From Acidobacteriota bacterium (lineage in GTDB: Bacteria; Acidobacteriota; Terriglobia; Bryobacterales; Bryobacteraceae): 9,121 bases of DNA. Positions 1 through 6,605 of this stretch are shown here, piece by piece. A program made the translations under genes and the position numbers. The notes under the pieces are model-generated. The model was not told where the DNA came from. It did no database searches and saw only the letters and a list, made by a program, of their open reading frames with translations. How positions within the stretch are numbered: the stretch's first letter is position 1; every line of letters begins with the position of its first letter. The DNA is taken from assembly GCA_947505565.1 (NCBI GenBank), contig CANNLB010000044.1:1-9121 (forward strand), given 5' to 3'.

Positions 1-82
1 GTGCTGCCGCCTGCTGGGCAAAAGAGCTAGTCGTAACCACGGTAGCCGTGGCGAGAGAAAGAAGTCGATGTTTCCAATTCAT
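1..82 (-). CDS. N-terminus of an exported protein (signal peptide), possibly a TolC-like outer-membrane channel; partial
   Basis: Reading leftward from the ATG at 82..80, 27 codons remain before the window ends. They encode a textbook Sec signal peptide: a basic start (MNWKHR), a hydrophobic core (LLSLATATVV) and a probable signal peptidase I site after SSFA, followed by QQAAA. The frame is open to the edge. It lies 47 nt after the permease stop codon, on the same strand, so it is probably cotranscribed with the exporter genes. In operons encoding adaptors and a MacB-type permease the next exported protein is often the TolC-family outer-membrane factor, which would complete the tripartite pump. 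This identity is inferred from context only, because no mature domain is visible. No clear Shine-Dalgarno sequence precedes the ATG. The frame is open further upstream but contains no ATG or GTG there. Confidence 0.55.
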   Translation of the reverse strand, partial: MNWKHRLLSLATATVVTTSSFAQQAAA

Positions 83-129
83 GCGGAACCAATTATGGGC
101 AAAAACCAGGACTCCAGAAATCCTGTTAT

Positions 130-1386
130 CTATTCGTAACGAATGGCTTCGATCGGATCGAGCCGTGCGGCCTGTACTGCGGGGTAGATCCCGAACAGCA
201 AACCGATACCGCAAGACACACCCAGCGCAACAACAATCGAGGAGGTCGTGACCACCGTGGACCAACCAGCGGCAGAAGCGATGATCTGCGAGAGTGTAAC
301 ACCGAAAGCCACTCCGATCAATCCGCCCAATGTTGAGATTAATACAGCTTCGGTGAGGAACTGTCGCACAATGTCTTTCTGCTTGGCACCAATAGCGCGG
401 CGAATTCCAATCTCGCGGGTCCTTTCCAGCACGGTCGCCAGCATGATGTTCATAATGCCAATACCGCCCACCAGCAGTGAGATCCCCGCGATACAAATCA
501 TAACAATACTAAAGATAAACCCCGTCCGGCGGCGTTGTTCGAGCAGCCCAGCAGGAACGGTGATGGCAAAGTCGCCCGCGTCTTTGTGCGTCGCGGTGAG
601 AATCGCGTTAACGACGTTCGCGGTCTCAATCGAATCCGTACCGGTCGCCACTTTGATATACATCCCGTCTATCTCGTCCTTCAAATACGAGTTATTGTCT
701 TCGAAACGGCGCATCACAGTGTTCAGCGGTGCAATCACCAGATTGTTTCCACTCGATACTTCGAGCCCTTCAACGCCGGAATCGGCAGTTGCCTGTTGGG
801 CCAAAACGCCAATCACCTGGAGCCACGTATCGTTGATCTTGATGAACTTACCCACAGCGTTGTCGTAGCCTAACAGATTCACCTTTGCCAGTTCTCCCAG
901 GACGCATACCGGAGCCGAACGAGCATCGTCCTCGTCGCTAAAGAACCGACCTTCGACGATCTTAAGGCTATTGATCTGCAGGTAGTTTGGTAGCACCCCG
1001 ATCAGAATCGGAACTTCTGCCGACGTCTTTGGCAACACTTTTTGAGGCTTGAACCGCTTGCGAGGGGTCAACGCTTCAATGCCTTGCACATTTTCCTTGA
1101 TGGAACGGAAATCACGGAACGTCATTCCCGGAGAGATCACTCGCCTCGCCTGTAATTCATTACGATCAACCGCTTCCTTCGACTCTATGATGATGTTATT
1201 CACACCCAACAGGTCGATGTAGCTCATCATTTCTTTCTGCGCGCCAGCCGTGATCGACAACATCGCCACCACCGCGCCTACGCCGAAGATCATGCCGAGC
1301 ATGGTCAACCCGCTGCGGAGCTTGTGGACCAGCAAGCTGGCCAAACCCATCTTAATTTCAGGACCGATATCTGCGATTAACGACAT
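130..1386 (-). CDS. MacB/FtsX-type ABC transporter permease without its own ATPase domain
   Basis: This 418-aa inner-membrane protein has the MacB architecture: a first membrane segment at about residues 26-47, a large periplasmic MacB_PCD-like domain at about 50-285, then an FtsX-like domain with three membrane segments at about 289-312, 345-372 and 380-403. Family hallmarks are GGIGIMNIMLATVLERTREI (307-326), the coupling-helix region IGIRRAIGAK (326-335) and the C-terminal YPAVQAARLDPIEAIRYE (401-418). MacB-class permeases do not carry substrate through the membrane; they use ATP-driven movements to push periplasmic substrates through an adaptor and TolC. E. coli MacB has a fused N-terminal ATPase. 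Here the protein starts directly at the first membrane helix, so a separate ATPase subunit is required, and none is in the window. The ATG has a strong ribosome-binding site 7 nt upstream and lies 25 nt after the third adaptor gene. Substrate unknown. Confidence 0.93.
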   Translation of the reverse strand: MSLIADIGPEIKMGLASLLVHKLRSGLTMLGMIFGVGAVVAMLSITAGAQKEMMSYIDLLGVNNIIIESKEAVDRNELQARRVISPGMTFRDFRSIKENVQGIEALTPRKRFKPQKVLPKTSAEVPILIGVLPNYLQINSLKIVEGRFFSDEDDARSAPVCVLGELAKVNLLGYDNAVGKFIKINDTWLQVIGVLAQQATADSGVEGLEVSSGNNLVIAPLNTVMRRFEDNNSYLKDEIDGMYIKVATGTDSIETANVVNAILTATHKDAGDFAITVPAGLLEQRRRTGFIFSIVMICIAGISLLVGGIGIMNIMLATVLERTREIGIRRAIGAKQKDIVRQFLTEAVLISTLGGLIGVAFGVTLSQIIASAAGWSTVVTTSSIVVALGVSCGIGLLFGIYPAVQAARLDPIEAIRYE

Positions 1387-1393
1387 TTTCCCT

Positions 1394-1399
1394 CTCCTC
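1394..1399 (-). promoter_or_regulatory. Shine-Dalgarno sequence of the permease gene
   Basis: The minus strand reads GAGGAG followed by 7 nt (AGGGAAA) and then the ATG at 1386..1384. This is the strongest ribosome-binding site in the window. It lies wholly in the 25-nt gap after the preceding adaptor gene and fixes the permease start. Confidence 0.8.
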
Positions 1400-1411
1400 G
1401 GGACCTAAATC

Positions 1412-3331
1412 TTAGGACTTCCCACCCGGCAAAGCATTCATTGGGCCGGATGAACCGCCACCCTTGTCCTGCTTGCCCTTAGTTCCCGGCTTGGCCGTAG
1501 GATCCGTTAAGGCTACAACCTCATCCTTCTTCAGTCCTTCCGCGACGATGAGAGTCGAGTCACTCCGCTTCAACGGTTTAATCAGCCTTATCTCAAACTT
1601 TTCGTCTTTTTTCACGTAGACGACCAGCTTGCCTGCGTTTTCAAAGACAGCCTGTGCCGGAATGTTAATCGCGTTTGGAATCTTCTCGACGATGATTTCC
1701 ACGTCGGCCAGCAAGCCCGGTCGTAAAAGTACGTCGAGTTGGGAATCCTGATCCGGAGGAGGGGGAAGCTTGGCGTTTTTGATGTCGGCTTCGCTAAACC
1801 GACCGCTGCCGCCACCCATTCCCCCCATACGGCCCTCGCCTCCGCCGCCCCGCCGACCGCCTCCGCGGCCTTCGCCGCCCGGCGCGCCACCAGCGGCAAC
1901 CGCACCGTCCCCGGCCGGCTTTGCACCCGCCGTCGTTGGTCGTTGCGCGCCGGACTGCTTCATCACATCAGCCATCAATTTCTGCCGCTCTTCGGCGGAG
2001 AGGTCCTGCATACTCCGACCCTTCAATGCCTTCTGGATAGCGTCCCGCATCTTTGTACGATCCGCGTCCGACATCGCTGCGCCACCGGACCCGCCAGGTC
2101 CGCCCATTGTCATCGTCATCCGGCGCGGGCCATCGGCACCCGCCGCTCCCGGCGCGGCCATCCCCCAAGGCATGCCACCCGGCGCGCCGCCGGCGCCCAT
2201 CGCGGCAGGCATACCGCCGCCAGCCATCATGGCGGCCATGCCACCGAATGAGGGCACCGGAGGCTTCTTCCGATTGGCGTCCGCGGTCGCTAAAATCTTT
2301 GCAACTTCTTCCGGCTTGGCGCCCAATGCCGTCAAAAGCTCGCGCATGTCGATCGAGAACACAACGTCAAATTTCTTCGCCGGGTCGCTCGACATCGCGT
2401 TGGCACTTGCCGTCGAGGACATCGATTTGATTTTGCCATCGAATTGTTTGCCCGGAACCGCATCGAGACGCAGAACCACCGCTTGGCCTTCATTCAGGTT
2501 TGCACGGTCCAACTCGCCTACCCGTCCCAGGACTTCGAGCTCAGAGAGGTCGAGAACATCCGCGATTGGCATACCTGGCTGCACCTGATCGCCTTCGCGT
2601 ATATCCGGAATGTCAAATCCGACACCCATCCGGCTTGTCTGATTTTGCCGCACTGCAATCAACCCGCTCATCGGCGCCAAGACCTTCACCTGATTCAATC
2701 GGGCTCTCTCGCGGGCCATTTCAACCACTGCTTTCTGACGTTTTTCACGCAACACGGCCAATTCTGCTTCGGCCTGTTCCTGGCGTGACTTGATATCGCT
2801 TTCCAGCTGCTTCAATCGTCGCTTTGACTCTTCCAAATTGAGATCGTTGCGTTTGGCGTCAATCGGCGAAAGCAGCTCATTCCGCTTCACTTCGAGCTCA
2901 GATCGACGGACCGCGTAGCGAGCTCGCAATAACTCAACCTGATCCGAATTGTTCCGGATCGCCAAGTCGGCCTGGGACTTTTTAAACTGCTCATCAATTT
3001 GATCGATTTCGAGCTGTTTCTCTTCTAAACGGGATAACAGCTCAGCGTCGTCGAACTCGACGACGAGATCCTTATCCCGTGCGAACGATCCGATTTCGGC
3101 CAGCTTGGTCACCTGCACCGTACCGAACAAATTGGGGGCCGTTAACGTCGCCGAGCGGACGGCCCGCAATTCGCCCCGCGCGAAGGTCTTCACGATTATG
3201 TCGCTTTGCCGAACCTTCGTCGTCGCAATCAGCGACTGCCGTTGCGGCAATTGTTGGACGAATTGATAACTCGCCCATGCCGCACCCACCACCACCGCCA
3301 ATATCACCAATCGAATCAGAAGCTTTTTCAT
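1412..3331 (-). CDS. HlyD/MacA-type periplasmic adaptor protein 3, with a large Gly/Met-rich insertion
   Basis: A 639-aa membrane fusion protein, anchored by an N-terminal signal-anchor (MKKLLIRLVILAVVVGAAWA, 1-20). The first lipoyl half (about 50-95, ending in VVEFDDAELL) leads into a long charged coiled-coil hairpin (about 96-215, tip near NELLSPIDAK, 151-160). The second lipoyl half follows (VLAPMSGLI, 217-225), then the beta-barrel (about 260-330, resuming at 531-550 with LLRPGLLADVEI) and a membrane-proximal domain (about 551-612). Between strands of the barrel region sits an insertion of about 200 residues (329-530) rich in Gly, Ala and Met; without it the protein would be about 440 aa, the usual family size. 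The C-terminal tail (613-639) is Gly/Lys-rich. The ATG is 10 nt after the previous gene, with only a weak AGG as ribosome-binding site, which suggests translational coupling. Family assignment is secure; substrate and partners are inferred. Confidence 0.92.
   Translation of the reverse strand: MKKLLIRLVILAVVVGAAWASYQFVQQLPQRQSLIATTKVRQSDIIVKTFARGELRAVRSATLTAPNLFGTVQVTKLAEIGSFARDKDLVVEFDDAELLSRLEEKQLEIDQIDEQFKKSQADLAIRNNSDQVELLRARYAVRRSELEVKRNELLSPIDAKRNDLNLEESKRRLKQLESDIKSRQEQAEAELAVLREKRQKAVVEMARERARLNQVKVLAPMSGLIAVRQNQTSRMGVGFDIPDIREGDQVQPGMPIADVLDLSELEVLGRVGELDRANLNEGQAVVLRLDAVPGKQFDGKIKSMSSTASANAMSSDPAKKFDVVFSIDMRELLTALGAKPEEVAKILATADANRKKPPVPSFGGMAAMMAGGGMPAAMGAGGAPGGMPWGMAAPGAAGADGPRRMTMTMGGPGGSGGAAMSDADRTKMRDAIQKALKGRSMQDLSAEERQKLMADVMKQSGAQRPTTAGAKPAGDGAVAAGGAPGGEGRGGGRRGGGGEGRMGGMGGGSGRFSEADIKNAKLPPPPDQDSQLDVLLRPGLLADVEIIVEKIPNAINIPAQAVFENAGKLVVYVKKDEKFEIRLIKPLKRSDSTLIVAEGLKKDEVVALTDPTAKPGTKGKQDKGGGSSGPMNALPGGKS
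1742..2347 (-). other. Low-complexity insertion in adaptor 3 (residues about 329-530): Met/Gly-rich arms around a duplicated helix
   Basis: The insertion starts with a likely helix (residues 330-355). A Gly/Ala/Met arm follows, with 11 methionines between residues 365 and 420, including MAAMM (365-369) and MTMTM (405-409). A charged helical segment (421-459) comes next, in which two units look related: ADRTKMRDAIQK (423-434) and EERQKLMADVMK (447-458). A Gly/Arg-rich arm (about 475-511) and a Pro-rich exit (522-526) close it. In the second adaptor the corresponding turn, before LRPGMSSSADI, has no extra residues. The block is therefore an insertion into a standard fold, located in the periplasm. 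Confidence 0.75.
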
Positions 3332-3341
3332 ATCGTTACGC

Positions 3342-4649
3342 CTACAGTTTTTTCGCGCGCTTGGCTGCTTCGTTCGGGTCTTCCATGGCGATCGTATCGC
3401 CCGGATTCAACCCTTTCAGAACGACCATGTCAGTTTCATTACGCTTGCCGACTTCGATCGTCCGGATCTCGAAACGCTCGCCCTTCTGAATCCACACCGC
3501 CGGTTTGCCCTTGTGCAGAAAGCTCGCCCGCGCCGGGATCAAAACCGTATCAGCCTCGCTCTCAATGATAATGTCTGCGCTGCTGCTCATTCCCGGACGC
3601 AACCGGGGATCCACTTTGCTTAGGGTCGCCCGGGCGGGAAAGGTCTTCTCCGTCAAACCCATGCCCTTCCAAATCACCGCCGCGATCGGGCTGATCCAGT
3701 CCAATTCGGCATTGAATTCCAATTCCGGGATCGCATCGACGCGCACGCGCAACTTTTGGCCCAACTGCAGTTTGCCCCGATCAACCTCATCGAGCTTAAG
3801 TTCCATACGCATCGACGTAAGATCGGGAATCTCCGCAATCGCTGCCCCGGTCCATGCCCGGTCGCCTTCTTTAAAGGGAGGCAGCGAGGATCCAAACGCT
3901 CCGGCCGTCCGGGTATTCGGAAGGATATTCAGGATCCCATCATTGGGTGCGACAATCGACATCTTCGAAAGATAGCTTTTGGCGCGATCGGTATCCCGCA
4001 CCGTCTTGTCTTTCTTTTGGTCCAGGCGCTCCACTTCAGCCTCCTGGGTAATCTTGTGTGCCTTCACTGTCGTTTTGACTTGATCCAGGTCGCCCTCGGT
4101 CGTCGTCACATCGATCCGGTTCTTCTTGCCCTCAATGTCAGATAAGATTTCGGCCTTCGACGCTTCCAGCTTCGACCGTTCGACGTTGTACCCCGCCGTC
4201 ATGAGGTTCATCCCATCCAATTCATTCACGATGCGATGCGACGCCTTTAATTGGACGATTTCTTTATCCACCGTCCGAACACTCGTGGCCTTATCCAGGT
4301 AGGTCTGTTCCTGCTGGGCACCGTCGAACTCAACAATGACATCGCCTTTCTTAACCGGCTTACCCGTTTCCGCCAAGCGGACGATGCGTGGGTCGGGAAT
4401 CTGGGGCACGGACAGAGTAACCGAACGCGAGGATCGCACCTCGCCGCGAGTTTTCACCCCAATTACGAACTCGCCCTTCCGGACTTTGGCTACCGGCACT
4501 TCCACTTTTGTCGCCCCATTCTGGGTGTAGTAGTAATAGCCACCACCAGCGCAGGCGGCGAGCAGCAATCCAGTCATGATGTTGCGGCGCCGTAGCGAGC
4601 CTTCCGACTGGCCCAGACGAATCTTCGGCTTGATATCTTTTGTTGACAT
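3342..4649 (-). CDS. HlyD/MacA-type periplasmic adaptor protein 2 (compact form)
   Basis: A 435-aa adaptor without large insertions, so it serves as the reference for its two neighbours. Order of parts: a cytoplasmic or n-region tail with RRR (20-22); a short hydrophobic anchor (24-37) followed by YYYY (38-41); the first lipoyl half (about 65-110, ending VKKGDVIVEFDG); a coiled-coil hairpin (about 111-228, tip EILSDIEGKK at 167-176); the second lipoyl half (SIVAPNDGILNIL, 231-243); the beta-barrel (about 280-362, containing LRPGMSSSADI); and a membrane-proximal domain (about 363-425). The anchor contains LAAC (30-33), which fits a lipobox, so this one could be a lipoprotein instead of a transmembrane-anchored adaptor. 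The start used has GGAG 9 nt upstream and lies 25 nt after the previous stop codon. The frame is open 96 nt further upstream, but that would overlap the preceding gene and add an unlikely basic tail. Confidence 0.92.
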   Translation of the reverse strand: MSTKDIKPKIRLGQSEGSLRRRNIMTGLLLAACAGGGYYYYTQNGATKVEVPVAKVRKGEFVIGVKTRGEVRSSRSVTLSVPQIPDPRIVRLAETGKPVKKGDVIVEFDGAQQEQTYLDKATSVRTVDKEIVQLKASHRIVNELDGMNLMTAGYNVERSKLEASKAEILSDIEGKKNRIDVTTTEGDLDQVKTTVKAHKITQEAEVERLDQKKDKTVRDTDRAKSYLSKMSIVAPNDGILNILPNTRTAGAFGSSLPPFKEGDRAWTGAAIAEIPDLTSMRMELKLDEVDRGKLQLGQKLRVRVDAIPELEFNAELDWISPIAAVIWKGMGLTEKTFPARATLSKVDPRLRPGMSSSADIIIESEADTVLIPARASFLHKGKPAVWIQKGERFEIRTIEVGKRNETDMVVLKGLNPGDTIAMEDPNEAAKRAKKL

Positions 4650-4658
4650 TGTTTTCGT

Positions 4659-4662
4659 CTCC
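4659..4662 (-). promoter_or_regulatory. Shine-Dalgarno sequence that fixes the start of adaptor 2
   Basis: GGAG on the minus strand is followed by 9 nt (ACGAAAACA) and the ATG at 4649..4647. It lies in the 25-nt gap after the stop codon of adaptor 1. It supports this start over the in-frame ATG at 4745, which lies inside the upstream gene. Confidence 0.65.
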
Positions 4663-4674
4663 GTTATCGCCGGA

Positions 4675-6513
4675 CTAGCTCTTTTGTTCGCCTGGTGATG
4701 CCGGGGGCGGTTTGTCAAGCGCCACAACTTCACCCGACTTGACACCCGATTTGATCACCACGTGGGTAAAGCTAGCCAATCCCAGTTCGACCTCACGACG
4801 CTCCCATACTCCAGTCGCCGAGCGAACCGAGACGAATGCCTTTGAGCCCTCACCGCTTTGGCCCTGCACCGCTTCAATCGGAGCCACCGCCGCCAGCGCC
4901 TCTTCCTCGTCCAGAATCACGTCCGCGCTCACGCTGAGGTCGGGAATCACGCGGGGATCCATCCTCTCCAACCGAAACCGCACCAAAACGTCTTTTTTGA
5001 ACTGCGCTCGCGAACCACCCGCCTTCGTAATCGCTCCGATGACGATCAACCGACCGGGCAACTCTAATCCAGGGAAAGCATCGAACCGCAACCTGGCTTT
5101 CTGGCCGATCCGCATGGACTGCACATCAGATTGATTCACGGTCGCATTCACGACCATCGACGACGGATCCACGATCTGCATGAACAGCATCCCAGGATTA
5201 ACGGAGTCGCCCTGTTGAATCGCCCCGAACTCGGACCCCCGAAAGGTGTTCTGCATGACGACCAAACCTTCCATCGGAGCTTTGACGAGCATCTTGTCGG
5301 CGTTCGCCTCCGACCGTTTGTACTCCATCTTGGTGCTCTGCAACTCCAAATCCGCCGAGCGCACTTGCGCCTTTTCCCCGATGTCGAGGTACTTTCGCGC
5401 CTCCTGCAATTGCTTCAAGTTGGCCTTCGACTCTTCGAGGGCCAACCGGAGTCGCTCGCTATCAATCGCACTACGAACCTCAATCGTTTTGATGTCGAGC
5501 TCGGCCTTCTCAACGGCGTTTTTCGCCGCCAGCACCTGTTGCTCATAAGACTTCCGGGTAATCTGCAATTCCGCCGTCTGCTTGCGGAAATCAGCTTCGG
5601 CCTGCGTCACCGTGGACTTGAAATCGTCCAGGCGTTGCAGCATATACTGTCGATCAAATTCAGCCACGGTCTCGCCCTTCTTGGCCATCGAGCCGCCCTT
5701 CGCCAAAACCTGAAGCTGCAAACCAAATTCGCTGCCACCTCGACTTCCACTTCCACCGCCGCCACTCGGGGCGCCACCACCACCACTGCCGCCACTATAC
5801 AGCGCGCCTGCCGTCGAGCCAATGCCCGAGCCGGCCGAGGACCGGGTCTGGGTAGCCCGCGGAGCCGCCACTGTCGTCGTCCGGCCAGACGCCGAACGCG
5901 CTGAACGTAAGCCTCCGCCTGCCGCCGCTGCGCCAGAGGTCGAGGCTACAGACGGTGCTCCGCCGCCGCTCGATTGATCGCTACCGCTCGCCGCTGAGCC
6001 GGAACCGCCGCTTCCCCCCGAGGAACTGCCACCGCCTCCTCCACCGCCGCCAGAAGTAGCCGTGCTCCCGCCACTTCCGCCCCCAGAGGATCGACCGCCA
6101 CCACCCATCATCGCCATACCGCCGCCACCGGACACTTGCTGAGAGCCGCCCCCGCGGCCGCCGCGTAAAGAGGGAGCGATCAAGGAAGAGTACTTCTCCG
6201 CCGCCGTTACCCCGGTCAGGCGAATCGTCTTTTCCACGCGACCCTTATCCACCGTCGCGGTCCGAACAACGACCGCCGTCGCCGCCGCCTCAGCACTGTG
6301 CTGTTGGTTCTGCCAATACCAATACCCCGCACCCACCGCGCCAACCGCGAACAACATCCACACCCACGCTCGGCCCTTGCCGCGGCGGGGCTCCTCGGGC
6401 ATCGAAACCTGGGGGGCTCCACTCGGAAGTGGGACTGCCGCCGGTGCAGGAAATTCGGGCAAGGCAGAGCTTGCCATAAATAAGGGGTTCGAATCCATCG
6501 GCTGAGACGACAT
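4675..6513 (-). CDS. HlyD/MacA-type periplasmic adaptor protein 1, with a Gly/Ser-rich insertion in the lipoyl domain
   Basis: A 612-aa adaptor. Residues 1-48 form a Pro/Ala-rich cytoplasmic tail ending in basic residues (RRGKGR, 43-48). The membrane anchor is at about 49-67 and ends in YWYW. The first lipoyl half starts at about 95-116 (LTGVTAAEKYSSLIAPSLRG), is interrupted by about 146 Gly/Ser-rich residues (117-262) and resumes at 264-290 (LQLQVLAKGGSMAKKGETVA onward). A coiled-coil hairpin follows (about 291-408, tip near VRSAIDSERL, 346-355), then the second lipoyl half (VKAPMEGLVVM, 410-420), the beta-barrel (about 450-535) and a membrane-proximal domain (about 540-600). Without the insert it would be of normal family length. 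The strand usually ending in RPG reads VIPDLSVSADV (522-532), a small departure. It is the first gene after rho, with 92 nt between them. AAAGGAA lies 9 nt before the ATG; the bases directly upstream are pyrimidines. Confidence 0.92.
   Translation of the reverse strand: MSSQPMDSNPLFMASSALPEFPAPAAVPLPSGAPQVSMPEEPRRGKGRAWVWMLFAVGAVGAGYWYWQNQQHSAEAAATAVVVRTATVDKGRVEKTIRLTGVTAAEKYSSLIAPSLRGGRGGGSQQVSGGGGMAMMGGGGRSSGGGSGGSTATSGGGGGGGGSSSGGSGGSGSAASGSDQSSGGGAPSVASTSGAAAAGGGLRSARSASGRTTTVAAPRATQTRSSAGSGIGSTAGALYSGGSGGGGAPSGGGGSGSRGGSEFGLQLQVLAKGGSMAKKGETVAEFDRQYMLQRLDDFKSTVTQAEADFRKQTAELQITRKSYEQQVLAAKNAVEKAELDIKTIEVRSAIDSERLRLALEESKANLKQLQEARKYLDIGEKAQVRSADLELQSTKMEYKRSEANADKMLVKAPMEGLVVMQNTFRGSEFGAIQQGDSVNPGMLFMQIVDPSSMVVNATVNQSDVQSMRIGQKARLRFDAFPGLELPGRLIVIGAITKAGGSRAQFKKDVLVRFRLERMDPRVIPDLSVSADVILDEEEALAAVAPIEAVQGQSGEGSKAFVSVRSATGVWERREVELGLASFTHVVIKSGVKSGEVVALDKPPPASPGEQKS
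5728..6165 (-). other. Gly/Ser-rich insertion within the lipoyl half-motif of adaptor 1 (residues about 117-262)
   Basis: About 146 residues are dominated by Gly and Ser, with runs such as SGGGGGGGGSSSGG (154-167) and GGMAMMGGGG (131-140). A Ser/Thr/Arg/Ala-rich stretch without long Gly runs lies near 201-235. Gly codons are mixed (GGC, GGT, GGA), so this is not a fresh single-triplet expansion. The coding strand carries many closely spaced GG pairs here. Predicted to be disordered and periplasmic. Confidence 0.8.
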
Positions 6514-6605
6514 AGGAGGGTGTTCCTTTATGGACTGCTACAACAGGTTAGACGAAATTTTACTCGAAAAGGTTATGCTACGCACCACCGGCACATTGAA
6601 TTTCC

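Noticed and set aside
31..270. TVVTTSS occurs in both the permease C-terminal region and the left-edge signal peptide.
   Set aside because: A short hydrophobic/Thr-rich coincidence; the flanking sequences do not align, so there is no sign of duplication.
1770..2588. A 272-codon open frame on the plus strand opposite adaptor 3.
   Set aside because: It is Pro/Ala-rich reverse-complement reading of Gly/Ala codons, has no recognisable domain, and lies wholly antisense to a well-supported gene.
19..4686. A 14-bp inverted match: caaaagagctagtc at 19-32 and its complement at 4673-4686.
   Set aside because: A single 14-mer match within 9 kb on both strands is not rare enough to call a repeat. One copy spans a stop codon and the other lies in a signal peptide, with no shared flanks.
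4650..4745. Extension of adaptor 2 to an upstream ATG at 4745 (467 aa).
   Set aside because: It would overlap adaptor 1 by about 70 nt and add a basic tail unlike the family; the ATG at 4649 has a proper Shine-Dalgarno sequence.
5131..5904. A 257-codon open frame on the plus strand opposite adaptor 1.
   Set aside because: Its His/Arg/Leu-rich sequence mirrors the coiled-coil and Gly/Ser codons of the real gene, and no ribosome-binding site or domain supports it. The plus-strand frame at 248-868 opposite the permease is rejected for the same reason.
6572..6600. A possible minus-strand promoter in the rho-adaptor 1 gap (TTCAAT, 17 nt, CATAAC).
   Set aside because: Only about 3 of 6 and 4 of 6 bases match the sigma-70 consensus, which is expected by chance in a gap of this size.
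6514..6605. A possible rho terminator (GAAATT and AATTTC arms).
   Set aside because: The arms are only 6 bp, AT-rich and about 40 nt apart, with no T run following.
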